Assembly (NCBI GenBank): GCA_934647195.1
Contig: CAKUFD010000003.1
Span: 62,001 to 126,000, forward strand
From: an uncultured Collinsella sp.
GTDB taxonomy: Bacteria; Actinomycetota; Coriobacteriia; Coriobacteriales; Coriobacteriaceae
Reading direction: 5' to 3'
Length of the DNA: 64,000 nt
The notes beneath the pieces were generated by a model. The model searched no databases. It was not told the DNA's origin and saw nothing but the letters and a program-made list of their open reading frames with translations. The position numbers and the translations under genes were made by a program. Positions 26,626 to 34,480 of this stretch are shown here, one piece after another. How positions within the stretch are numbered: the stretch's first letter is position 1; every line of letters begins with the position of its first letter.

Positions 26626-26691
26626 GAACGGCTCCTTTTTGGCGGTGAATGACGGGATGTGACAAATTAAACCTGTCGACTTTTTGTCACG

Positions 26692-27120
26692 TTAGAGGGG
26701 GAGGGGTTTCCACTCGTCGTGGTTGCAGATCCAGGCTTGAGGGTCCTCGAGGCTAAAGAAGACGAGCGTGGGGTCGTTCGCTCCGTCGTAGTGCTCGCCT
26801 AGACTTTCGAGATGCTTCCAGCCGGCAGTGCGGATTTCGTCGGAGACGCAATCGTCCATGCCGGCGCGGCCACGTAAGATAAGCCAGCCGTGGCCTGGCC
26901 ACCAGGCAGTTGCCTCGAGCAAGGGGTTTTGCAGCAATTCCTGCCAAACGTCCTTTGTCGTTGCAGTGCAAAACCAGAGTTTTCCATCTTGCTTGGCGGC
27001 AAACGAGAAAGGGCGCACGTGGGGCTGGTTGTCGACGCTCGTTGCAAGGTACCAAGCGGGGATGGACGTAAGGTACGTAAGTGCGGTGTCGATACCGGAG
27101 GCGGCGGGGGAATCGTCCAT
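26692..27120 (-). CDS. Pyridoxamine 5'-phosphate oxidase-like flavin-binding protein, paralogue
   Basis: 142 residues; clearly paralogous to the downstream 143-residue protein (shared PAWYLAT, RPFSFA, GKLWFCT, KDVW, W-KHxxxxGEHxDxAND, FFS motifs). A split-barrel flavin-binding fold is expected. A GGAGA ribosome site lies upstream of ATG 27120. It follows ecfT by about 15 bases on the same strand, so it could be transcribed with the ribU-ecfA-ecfT flavin uptake operon. That would link a flavin-binding enzyme to riboflavin supply; this is inference from position. Confidence 0.82.
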   Translation of the reverse strand: MDDSPAASGIDTALTYLTSIPAWYLATSVDNQPHVRPFSFAAKQDGKLWFCTATTKDVWQELLQNPLLEATAWWPGHGWLILRGRAGMDDCVSDEIRTAGWKHLESLGEHYDGANDPTLVFFSLEDPQAWICNHDEWKPLPL

Positions 27121-27135
27121 GGGAATCTCCTTCTG

Positions 27136-27933
27136 TTAGAGCAGGATGATGACGGCTGCGGCGCAAAGGATGAGCGCGAGCATGAAGACGGCGGCTGCGG
27201 CGTCGGCACCGCAAAAGCGCAACGGGTGCAGGCGCGTGCGCCCCACCTCTCCGTGATAGCAGCGCGCATCCATGGCCGAGGCAAGCGTTTCTGCATGGCG
27301 AAAGACGCTGGCAAACAGTGGGATCGAGATGGAGGAAAGGAACTTCAAGCTGCCGATGGGACCGCTTGCCACCTTTGCCCCGCGGCTCACCTGTGCCTGA
27401 TAGGTTTGGGAAAGCTCGGTTGCAAACTGGGGCATAAAGCGCAGAGCGATGCCTAAGATCATGCCGATCTCATGCGCTGGAAAGCCTATGCGCGCAAGCG
27501 GCATGAGGAGCTTCTCGACTGCCTGCGTGAGGTCGAGCGTGGTGGTGGTCATGGTGACAAGGCTCATCCCGCACATCATCAAGAACATACGGCACGCGAT
27601 AAAGCAGCAGGAGTAGACGCTTCCCTCGCTAATCTGGATAAGGCCCAGATGAAAAAGGGTCCGGCCGCTCTGTTCGGTGAAGAGCGTAAGGACGGCAACG
27701 AGCGCTACGAGCACCATGAGCGGCGCCACAGAGCGCACGGCGTAATGCATGGGGATACGCGCCAGGGCATACGCAATGCCAATGCCGATGGCGAGCACGG
27801 CGAGCGCCGGGAAGGTGTGCGAGGCCAGAGCGATGAATAAGAAGCCAAAGCCGGCAAGCAGCTTAGTGCGAGGATCAAGGCGATGGACAAACGAGCGCCC
27901 GGCGTAGTAGCTACCAAAAGAGAACGCCTCCAT
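27136..27933 (-). CDS. ecfT: ECF transporter transmembrane protein EcfT
   Basis: Membrane scaffold subunit of the energy-coupling factor vitamin transporter, 265 residues with about five hydrophobic helices. The N-terminal SFVHRLDPRTKLL motif (residues 14-26) is diagnostic of EcfT/CbiQ. The coupling region contains AMDARCYHG (about 215), matching the conserved Ala-Arg-Gly coupling helix that contacts the ATPases. Its start overlaps the ecfA stop (TAATG), so translation is coupled. Last transporter gene of the riboswitch-led operon. Confidence 0.94.
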   Translation of the reverse strand: MEAFSFGSYYAGRSFVHRLDPRTKLLAGFGFLFIALASHTFPALAVLAIGIGIAYALARIPMHYAVRSVAPLMVLVALVAVLTLFTEQSGRTLFHLGLIQISEGSVYSCCFIACRMFLMMCGMSLVTMTTTTLDLTQAVEKLLMPLARIGFPAHEIGMILGIALRFMPQFATELSQTYQAQVSRGAKVASGPIGSLKFLSSISIPLFASVFRHAETLASAMDARCYHGEVGRTRLHPLRFCGADAAAAVFMLALILCAAAVIILL

Positions 27934-29738
27934 TACACGTCACCTCCGGTGGCAAGTGCGACGATGTCCTGGGCAAGCGTCTTGGTGGAATAGAGGCGAC
28001 CGCAGGGCAGGGGAACGCCGGCGGCGCGCAACAGCTGGGCCATGTGCTGCGGAGCGGGTAGGCCCAGGCCGATGGATTTGAGGTCGCGGTCGCTTGCAAA
28101 GACCTCGCACGGCGTGCCGAGCGAGACGATGCTGCCTTTGTTCATCACGAGAACGCGGTCACAGTGGGCGGCGATGTCTTCCATGCTGTGCGACACCATG
28201 ACGATGGTGAGTCCACGGGCATGAAGGTCGTCGATGAGTTGCAAGAATTCCGCGCGTGCAGCGGGATCGAGGCCGGCAACCGGCTCATCAAGCACGAGCA
28301 CACGGGGGCGCATGGCGAGTACGCCGGCAAAAGCGCAACGGCGCTGTTGACCTCCGGAGAGTTCGAAGGGGCTTTTCTGCGCAACCTCCTCGGCATCGAG
28401 GCCTACGAGCTGGAGGGCTTCGTGTACGCGTTCGGTAGTTTCCTCGGCGGATAGGCCAAGATTCTGGGGACCGAAGGCGACGTCTTCAAAAACGGTGTTG
28501 GCAAAGAGCTGATGCTCCGGATATTGGAACACCATACCGACGGTGGTCTTTGCCGCTTCGCTGACGTGCTTGTCTTCCATGCTGGCGCCCTGGAGCAGCA
28601 CGCGTCCCTGTGTGGGGTGGGCAAGGCCGTTCATGTGCTGGATGATGGTCGATTTGCCCGAACCGGTGTGACCCGCGATGCCGAGTATCTCGCCTTCGCG
28701 CACGTCAAAGGAGATGTCGCGCAAAGCCCAAACGGCATTGGGGTCGTTGCCCCAAGCGGCCGCCTGCGCCGCCGGCGCGTTCTTTTTGCGGCGGCGCGCA
28801 CGCTCACGCGTGGACTTTTCGTAGCTGTAATACACGTGTTCAAATTGGATGAGCGGGGCGCTGTTGCTTTGCGGCACCTCTTCGCCGGTCGTGGTTTCCT
28901 CGCATGGGGACGTTTCGATATGACGTCCTATGGCGGCGCGGATTTCGGTAACAACCGACTCTTCGTCAACATGGGGCGTGATATCCAGCCCGCGTCCTTT
29001 GAGTTCGAGCGCGAGCTGGCAGGCAAACGGTTCCTCGAGGTTGAGGGAATGCAGTTCGTCAGCGCGGGTGAGGACATCTGCCGGGGTACCTTCCAGGGCG
29101 ATGCGCCCACGGTCGAGAACCACGACGCGGTCGGCAAGGGCCGCCTCTTCCATAAAATGGGTGATCATCACGATGGTCATGCCCGCACGGTTGAGCTCTT
29201 GGCACACCTTGAGCAGACCGTGACGGCCGCGCGGATCGAGCATGGAAGATGCCTCGTCCAAAATGAGCACCTCAGGGTGCATGGCAAGCGCGCCGGCAAT
29301 GGCCACGCGTTGCTTTTGACCGCCAGAGAGAGCGTGGGTCTCATGATGCTCGAAGCCCATGAGGCCCACGCTTGCGAGGGCATCCGTCACGCGCTGCGAA
29401 AGCTCGCTTGTGGGGACGCCCAGGTTTTCCGGTCCAAAGGCAATGTCGTTTTCCACGAGGGTGGCGACCAGCTGGTCGTCGGGGTTTTGAAACACCATGC
29501 CCACGCGCGAGCGCACGTCGTAGACCAGCTGGGGGTCGGAGGTGTTCAGTCCGTCGACCTCGACGCTGCCGCTATCAGGCGTGAGCAAGGCGTTGAGATG
29601 CTTGGCGAGGGTCGACTTGCCAGAGCCGTTTCCGCCGAGGATGCACAGAAACTCGCCGTCGGCAATATCGAGCGTGATGCCCGAGAGCGTGGGCACCTTG
29701 CCGTCGTAGGAAAACGAAATGTCTTTGCACGAAATCAT
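27933..29738 (-). CDS. ecfA: Fused ECF transporter ATPase (EcfA1-EcfA2)
   Basis: Two ABC ATPase domains in one 601-residue chain, replacing the usual EcfA1/EcfA2 pair. Domain 1: Walker A GGNGSGKST at residues 35-43, Q-loop FQNPDDQL, signature LSGGQKQRV (about 140), Walker B VLILDEASSMLD. Domain 2 begins near residue 300: Walker A GHTGSGKST (about 355), FQYPEHQL, LSGGQQRRC, VLVLDEPVAGLDP. A basic linker (RERARRRKKN) joins them. Start ATG overlaps the ribU stop; the stop overlaps the ecfT ATG. It powers S components for riboflavin and probably biotin (bioY lies elsewhere without its own ATPase). Confidence 0.95.
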   Translation of the reverse strand: MISCKDISFSYDGKVPTLSGITLDIADGEFLCILGGNGSGKSTLAKHLNALLTPDSGSVEVDGLNTSDPQLVYDVRSRVGMVFQNPDDQLVATLVENDIAFGPENLGVPTSELSQRVTDALASVGLMGFEHHETHALSGGQKQRVAIAGALAMHPEVLILDEASSMLDPRGRHGLLKVCQELNRAGMTIVMITHFMEEAALADRVVVLDRGRIALEGTPADVLTRADELHSLNLEEPFACQLALELKGRGLDITPHVDEESVVTEIRAAIGRHIETSPCEETTTGEEVPQSNSAPLIQFEHVYYSYEKSTRERARRRKKNAPAAQAAAWGNDPNAVWALRDISFDVREGEILGIAGHTGSGKSTIIQHMNGLAHPTQGRVLLQGASMEDKHVSEAAKTTVGMVFQYPEHQLFANTVFEDVAFGPQNLGLSAEETTERVHEALQLVGLDAEEVAQKSPFELSGGQQRRCAFAGVLAMRPRVLVLDEPVAGLDPAARAEFLQLIDDLHARGLTIVMVSHSMEDIAAHCDRVLVMNKGSIVSLGTPCEVFASDRDLKSIGLGLPAPQHMAQLLRAAGVPLPCGRLYSTKTLAQDIVALATGGDV

Positions 29739-30325
29739 TACTTGCCTTTGACCTGCTGCTTTTCGGGCGTGATGAGGTTCGAGATCGCCTTGTACACGGC
29801 GAGCGTCAGCACGGAGTTGAGCGCGGTCTTAATGAGGTTGAAGGGGATGATCGCCGGGCCGATGAGCGGCAGGATGAAGTCCATCGAGGGATACCAGAAC
29901 CACACGCCGATGGTGAGGTTGGAGACGATGGAGGCTGCCGTGGCGCAGACGATGCCCAAGATAAGGCCGATAACGGCGCCGCGGAAGCTGTGGAGCTTCT
30001 TGTAGGTGAGCGCAGCGGGCAGGATGAAGAAGATCGCTGCCACGATGTTCATAAGGCCGCCGACCCAGTCGCCCGTGGTGAGCGCGTGGATGACCACAGC
30101 GAGCACGCCGACGGTGAGGCCCGATACGGGACCGTAGGCAAAGCCGCAGACCATGGCCGGCACCAGCGAGGGGTCATAGCTCAAAAATGGCGCCGAGGGG
30201 AGAATGGGGATCTGCACATACATGAAGATCGCACCGATGGCGCACATGAGTGCCATGGTGACCAATTGCTTGGTCCCCCACTTGTTGGTGTTCTGAAATT
30301 GGATATGCGTAGACTGCTCAGACAT
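29738..30325 (-). CDS. ribU: Riboflavin ECF transporter S component RibU-like
   Basis: Substrate-binding membrane protein for flavin uptake, 195 residues with about six hydrophobic helices (e.g. LVTMALMCAIGAIFMYVQIPILP near residue 20 and PAMVCGFAYGPVSGLTVGVLAVVIHALTTGDWVGGLMNIVAAIFF, about 58-100). Riboflavin specificity is inferred from the FMN riboswitch directly upstream. ATG 30325 was chosen because AGGTGA lies six bases upstream and the longer frame runs through the riboswitch. It leads ribU-ecfA-ecfT, with each junction overlapping by one base (TAATG), so subunit synthesis is tightly coupled. Confidence 0.93.
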   Translation of the reverse strand: MSEQSTHIQFQNTNKWGTKQLVTMALMCAIGAIFMYVQIPILPSAPFLSYDPSLVPAMVCGFAYGPVSGLTVGVLAVVIHALTTGDWVGGLMNIVAAIFFILPAALTYKKLHSFRGAVIGLILGIVCATAASIVSNLTIGVWFWYPSMDFILPLIGPAIIPFNLIKTALNSVLTLAVYKAISNLITPEKQQVKGK

Positions 30326-30339
30326 GAGATCACCTGCCT

Positions 30340-30522
30340 CTTCCATCCGGACTTTAACCGTTGGCACCGGAATCTCACCGGATCGGCCCGCAGACAACCC
30401 AATGCCTGGCAGGCTCGCGGGCTTATCGGATGTGCACCCGGCAACCGTTGCCGGGGACGCGACGCGGGATTGCGCCGGCCGACTTACCGCCAGTGGGGAA
30501 TTTCACCCCGCCCTGAAACAGC
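30340..30522 (-). ncRNA. FMN riboswitch (RFN element)
   Basis: On the minus strand all conserved RFN blocks occur in order: GGGGTGAAATTCCCC, ACTGGCGGTAAGTC, GCCCGCGAGCC, GATCCGGTGAGATTCCGG, and GCCAACGGTTAAAGTCCGGATG. The distal helix ends beside the AGGCAGGTGA ribosome region of ribU, so control of translation initiation is likely; no separate terminator hairpin is seen between it and the ATG. Known FMN riboswitches shut off riboflavin uptake when FMN is high. Confidence 0.95.
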
Positions 30523-30528
30523 GACTGC

Positions 30529-30558
30529 ATCGTAGCATCGTGGACGCGCGCATGGCAA
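30529..30558 (-). promoter_or_regulatory. Candidate promoter of the ribU operon
   Basis: Minus-strand TTGCCA (30553-30558) and TACGAT (30529-30534) are spaced 18 bases. The predicted start would be near 30522, right at the riboswitch 5' boundary, which supports the call. Confidence 0.5.
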
Positions 30559-31021
30559 CCCGGTTGCGTTCCGTTTGGGCAGCGGGAGTTTCCAAAAGAT
30601 GCATAACGCAAGGTGAACGGCGGTGTTTTTAAATGTTTCGGGCACGTTTTTACGGGGTCGGGGGCATGGAGCTGGATGTGCACGGAGGGGGCTTTGCTCC
30701 TTTGGAAGGGCTTTTCTGTTCGCAAAAGGGCGGGTTGATAGCAAAGTTCCTGATTTCAGTAGCAGTCTGGTTCTTTCTCGAGTAGAGGCTGCGTTTCTTG
30801 GATAAAACACCAGGAAACGATGCTTCCATAACCCGGTCTACTTTGGAAAACCGAATATTGCTACTGAAATCAGAAAGTTCGTGTTGCACATGGCGCAGTT
30901 TTTGCGTTCTGCACGTCTTTGCGCCATGGATTTGCCGCGTCATGGGGCTCATGGTTTGAAGATAGCGAAGGAGTTCGGTCGCGCGGTGTGTCCCTATATG
31001 GAAAACGCTCGCGAACGGCCG
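30559..31021. other. Gene-free stretch with nested inverted repeats
   Basis: About 460 bases with no credible protein gene on either strand. It contains a nested palindrome at 30750-30873 (listed separately) and a perfect 9-bp inverted repeat CATGGCGCA/TGCGCCATG at 30889-30928. It lies between the upstream side of the ribU operon and the downstream side of the oxidoreductase operon. Confidence 0.5.
30750..30873. repeat. Nested palindromic element, possible structured RNA or MITE-like repeat
   Basis: Outer arms CTGATTTCAGTAGCA (30750-30764) and their exact complement (30859-30873), middle arms AGTAGA/TCTACT (30781-30786 and 30837-30842), and an inner hairpin CGTTTC-TGG/CCA-GAAACG (30792-30819). 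The whole folds as one imperfect 124-base hairpin. No T tract follows, so it is not a terminator. Class unknown. Confidence 0.6.
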
Positions 31022-31069
31022 TCAAAAGAAAGCGGACGCGCCCGGGCGTGAAAGCACGGGTGCGTCCGC
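31022..31069 (-). terminator. Terminator of the FAD oxidoreductase operon
   Basis: Minus-strand stem GCGGACGC/GCGTCCGC with additional CCG/CGG pairs, followed by TTTCTTTTGAC. It lies about 70 nt after the DUF1667 gene. Confidence 0.8.
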
Positions 31070-31138
31070 ATGCATCTGGGGCGAGGGGAGAAAAGAGGGA
31101 AGAAAGGGCCCCCGCATGCCAGATGGCTAGATCTTGAA

Positions 31139-31516
31139 TTAGCGTGCGCTGCAGGAAGCGATCACGTCTACTCCAGTATCGCATACGTTTGCAAGTACGA
31201 TGTCGCCCATCTTGACGGGAGCCGTCACGCGAGCCTCGCGAATGGCGTCCATTGTCTGCGCTTGCAGCGATAGGGGGATGGCTTCGCGCGTGCGCACGGG
31301 GATGAGGGGCTCGCCGGTCTGCGCTCCTTCAAGGCGGGCGGTCGATGCAAGGACGCGCATGGGGCACGTTGCCTCCTGGCGTCCAAAGCGTTCTCCACGG
31401 GGGCAGTTATTGCCTGCGACGGAGACCACGGAGCCGGCTTCGTCGAGCGTTACGGTAAGGTGGCACTCGGATGGGCACACCGTGCAGTAGAAGTCTTTGA
31501 CCGTGCAGCTACTCAT
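31139..31516 (-). CDS. DUF1667 domain-containing cysteine-rich protein
   Basis: 125 residues. The N-terminus has the spacing C-x2-C-x3-C (FYCTVCPSECHL, Cys11/14/18) and further cysteines in NNCPRGERF and the C-terminal region, consistent with Fe-S or metal binding. DUF1667 proteins are found with FAD oxidoreductases of the GlpA/LhgO type, as here, but have no established function; an electron-transfer subunit is likely. It overlaps the end of the oxidoreductase gene. Of two in-frame ATGs, 31516 lies nine bases after GAGGAGG and is better spaced than 31522. Confidence 0.85.
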   Translation of the reverse strand: MSSCTVKDFYCTVCPSECHLTVTLDEAGSVVSVAGNNCPRGERFGRQEATCPMRVLASTARLEGAQTGEPLIPVRTREAIPLSLQAQTMDAIREARVTAPVKMGDIVLANVCDTGVDVIASCSAR

Positions 31517-32786
31517 GGTCATCGTCCTCCTCAATAACGCTGATCTCGATGGATTCTTTTGCCGTGGCGGCAAGTTTTGCCGGAAGCGGGAAGGACTCCA
31601 TGATGCTGGGGATAAACGAACGCGGCTTGCCCTCGAGCGCCGTGACGCCATCGATGGTGATGCGCACGTGCGCATGCTCGACGGGGCGGCGAACGCGGAA
31701 GAACAGCTTTGCTGCATCTCCGCGCGTGAGGCGGGCGGGTACTACGTAGTTTGCAACGCCGCCGGCGCTGATGGAGACATCCTCGCTGGTGGCGGCAAGG
31801 GTGCCTGCAGCATATGCGGCTGCCGCAGCACCTGCACGCTCGGCCTCGCGTGTCACGTTATCGGCAAGGTCGTGCACGTGCAGCACGTTGCCGCACGAGA
31901 AGATGCCCGGCACGGTGGTCTCGAGTGATTCATCTACAATAGCGCCGCGCGTGCGCGGGTTGAGCTCGACGCCCGCTGCGGCCGAGACCTCGTTTTCGGG
32001 GATGAGGCCTACGGAAAGAAGGAGCGCGTCGCAGGGGATCGTGCGCTGTGTTCCCCCGATGGGCTGCAGCTGCTCGTCGACCTGAGAAACTTCAACCGCT
32101 TCCACGCGGTTCTTGCCAATCACGCGCGTAACCGTGGTGGAGAGATGCAGGGGGATACCAAAATCCTCAAGGCAGTTTTTCACGTTGCGATGCAGGCCGT
32201 TGGCGTAGGGCATGAGCTCGTAGACGCCCTCGACTTCAAAGCCTTCGAGCGCCAGGCGGCGTGCCATGATAAGGCCGATGTCGCCGGAGCCCAGGATGAC
32301 AAAACGGCTGCCCGGCTTGAGGTTCTCGATGTTGATGTAGCGCTGCGCGAGGCCTGCGGTAAAGACGCCCGCCGGACGGCTGCCGGGGATCTTGATCTCG
32401 GAGCGTGTGCGCTCGCGGCAACCCATGGCAAGGACGACTGCGCGGGCGGTGAGGGTGACCATGCCCGTTTCGCTCATGAAGACGACGTCGGAGGTGCCGG
32501 CTTCGTCGTCATGGTGAATGGAGAGGACCATAGAGCCCAGATAGACCTTAATGGGGGAGGCCTCCACGCGGTCGATGAAGCGCTGGGCGTACTCGGGGCC
32601 GGTGAGCTCCTCTTTAAAGTAGGTGAGGCCAAAGCCGGAGTGGATGCATTGGCGCAAGATGCCGCCAAGCTGGGCGTTGCGTTCGATGATGGCGGTGGAG
32701 GATCCGGCGTCGGCAGCCTTGAGTGCCGCTGCCATACCGGCGGGGCCGCCGCCGATAACGACAACGTCGTAGGTGATTTTGTTCAT
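31509..32786 (-). CDS. NAD(P)/FAD-dependent oxidoreductase
   Basis: 425-residue flavoprotein disulfide-reductase-like enzyme. FAD site VVVIGGGPAGMAAALKAADAG (residues 7-27), a second Rossmann site FVILGSGDIGLIMARRLALEG (about 162-182), and the C-terminal FAD motif GIFSCGNVLHVHDL (about 290). HSGFGLTYFKEELTGPEYAQRF is typical of partners of GlpA-like dehydrogenases. It follows the GlpA-like gene with no gap and overlaps the DUF1667 gene by eight bases. The three probably form one complex passing electrons from a 2-hydroxyacid or glycerol-3-phosphate-like substrate to NAD or a quinone. Substrate not determined. Confidence 0.88.
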   Translation of the reverse strand: MNKITYDVVVIGGGPAGMAAALKAADAGSSTAIIERNAQLGGILRQCIHSGFGLTYFKEELTGPEYAQRFIDRVEASPIKVYLGSMVLSIHHDDEAGTSDVVFMSETGMVTLTARAVVLAMGCRERTRSEIKIPGSRPAGVFTAGLAQRYINIENLKPGSRFVILGSGDIGLIMARRLALEGFEVEGVYELMPYANGLHRNVKNCLEDFGIPLHLSTTVTRVIGKNRVEAVEVSQVDEQLQPIGGTQRTIPCDALLLSVGLIPENEVSAAAGVELNPRTRGAIVDESLETTVPGIFSCGNVLHVHDLADNVTREAERAGAAAAAYAAGTLAATSEDVSISAGGVANYVVPARLTRGDAAKLFFRVRRPVEHAHVRITIDGVTALEGKPRSFIPSIMESFPLPAKLAATAKESIEISVIEEDDDHE

Positions 32787-34232
32787 TTAATCATCGCCCT
32801 TCACGGGACCGAGGACTATTTCGGAGCCAGGGTTCTCTAAGAGAACCTTAGCAGGGGCTATACCCAACTCGCGGGACAAAATGTCCACGACGCGGCTTTG
32901 GCAAAAACCGCTTTGGCAACGGCCCATTCCGGCCCGGCAACGGCGCTTGACGCCTTCGACGGAGGTGGCGCCAGGCGTGCGATGGATAGCGGCGACGATT
33001 TCTGCTTCGGGAACGGTTTCGCAGCGGCAGACGATGCGCCCCCATGCGGGATCGTCGTTGATAAGTTCGTCTTGATGCTCGGTGGTCGCGATGTCGAAAT
33101 CTTCTGGCGCGCGGCGGATGGGGTTGAAATTCGGATTTGGGGACAGGGGGACTCCTGCGTCGCGGAGGCATTCAACCATATATTCTGCGATTGCTGGAGC
33201 GCTGGCGACGCCGGGAGACTGGATGCCCGCTGCTTGGAACAGGCGGGGCTGAACTTTTGATTGACCGATAAAGAAATCGTTCGTGTCGGTGATGACGGCG
33301 CGGCCGCCGGCGAATTGTCGAATGGATGAGCGCGCGTCGAGAGAGGGAACAAGTTTGGCGGCGCCTGCCATGAGCTCGTTGATGTCCGCGGCGTAGCAGG
33401 AGAGGTCTCCCTTTTCGCGCATGATGGCGGTGGAGCCGATGAGGACATTGCCGTGCACCGTTCCCATTACGACAACACCCTTTGTTGTAGGGGTGGGGAC
33501 GGGGTAGATGGGCATGATCGATTTGGCTGCGGCATTCTTATCGAGGACAAGCAGATTGCCCTGGCGCCAGCCGATTTCAAAATGCTCTCCGCCGGCCATG
33601 TCGGAGATGGCGTCTGCGTAGCAGCCGGCTGCGTTGACAATCCAATGCGCGGAGATGTCTTGTCTGGGTGTGGAAAGAATAAAGGAATCGCCATTATGCT
33701 CAATGTCATGAACAGGGGCATTGAAGAGGAATTCAACGCCGTTTGTGGCGGCGTTTTCCGCAGCTGCGATAGCGACCTCGAATGGGTCTACGATGCCAGT
33801 GTGGGGACAGTAAAGCGCCTGAATGGCGTCGGGCGATGCCTGGGGTTCGAGCTCATGGATTCGCTCGCGACCGATGATTTCCAGACCGTCTACGCCATTC
33901 GCACGGCCGTTTTCGAGAAGCGTTTGCAGATGCACACAGTCGTTCTGGCTGAATGCCAGCACCATCGAACCAGTGCGCTTGAACTCAAAACCAAGCTCTT
34001 TTGACCAAACGCTGTAGAGATTGTTGCCGCGGGCATTTACCTTGCTTTTCATGGTTCCGGGCGCGGGGTCGTATCCAGAGTGGATGAGACCTCCATTCGC
34101 TTTTGTGGTTCCGCAGGCAATGTCGTTGGCTGCTTCGACTACGAGTGCCCGAAGCGAATAGCGCGATAATTCTCGCGCTATGGTGCAGCCTATGATGCCT
34201 CCACCTACGATGGCGATGTCGCATGCGATCAT
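32787..34232 (-). CDS. GlpA/LhgO-like FAD dehydrogenase with [2Fe-2S] BFD domain
   Basis: 481 residues. An N-terminal DAO-type FAD dehydrogenase domain (IAIVGGGIIGCTIARELSRYSL, residues 5-26; later GGRAVITDTNDFFIG) is followed by a C-terminal BFD-like [2Fe-2S] domain from about residue 390: IVCRCETVPEAEIVAAI then RRCRAGMGRCQSGFCQ, giving the CxC...C...C ligand set. This architecture is seen in anaerobic glycerol-3-phosphate dehydrogenase GlpA-like and L-2-hydroxyglutarate oxidase-like proteins. ATG 34232 has GGAGG just upstream; the 5' extension was rejected. First gene of the three-gene operon. The nearby DeoR regulator and C3-producing aldolase/PTS genes suggest glycerol-3-phosphate or a related triose as substrate, an inference only. 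Confidence 0.88.
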   Translation of the reverse strand: MIACDIAIVGGGIIGCTIARELSRYSLRALVVEAANDIACGTTKANGGLIHSGYDPAPGTMKSKVNARGNNLYSVWSKELGFEFKRTGSMVLAFSQNDCVHLQTLLENGRANGVDGLEIIGRERIHELEPQASPDAIQALYCPHTGIVDPFEVAIAAAENAATNGVEFLFNAPVHDIEHNGDSFILSTPRQDISAHWIVNAAGCYADAISDMAGGEHFEIGWRQGNLLVLDKNAAAKSIMPIYPVPTPTTKGVVVMGTVHGNVLIGSTAIMREKGDLSCYAADINELMAGAAKLVPSLDARSSIRQFAGGRAVITDTNDFFIGQSKVQPRLFQAAGIQSPGVASAPAIAEYMVECLRDAGVPLSPNPNFNPIRRAPEDFDIATTEHQDELINDDPAWGRIVCRCETVPEAEIVAAIHRTPGATSVEGVKRRCRAGMGRCQSGFCQSRVVDILSRELGIAPAKVLLENPGSEIVLGPVKGDD

Positions 34233-34289
34233 ATGGCCTCCAAGGTCTCCTTTGGAAGAATGTGGACGTATTGTCTCACTAGCCACAAT

Positions 34290-34297
34290 AATCAACA
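34290..34297 (+). promoter_or_regulatory. AATCAACA word upstream of the FAD operon (possible DeoR site)
   Basis: One of three AATCAACA words in the promoter regions around the DeoR gene (others at 35287-35294, minus, and 35463-35470, plus). Possible operator; statistical support not tested. Confidence 0.25.
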
Positions 34298-34390
34298 TAA
34301 ATCAAAAAATAGCAATGATGGACCGCTTGTCATCGGTGAGCGGAAGGGTGAATGAGGACTGATAAAACGTGAAGAGGGGAGATTGAATCA

Positions 34391-34454
34391 AGAAAAAAGA
34401 AGCTGCAACACTATTCAACAGAAACAAAAGGGGTGTTGAATAATCTTGCAGCTT
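34391..34454 (-). terminator. Terminator of the DeoR-family gene
   Basis: On the minus strand AAGCTGCAAGATTATTCAAC pairs with GTTGAATAGTGTTGCAGCTT (two mismatched positions), followed by CTTTTTTCTTG. 26 nt after the stop. Confidence 0.92.
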
Positions 34455-34480
34455 AAAGCGGGTGTTTGGGGTGAGCGGTA

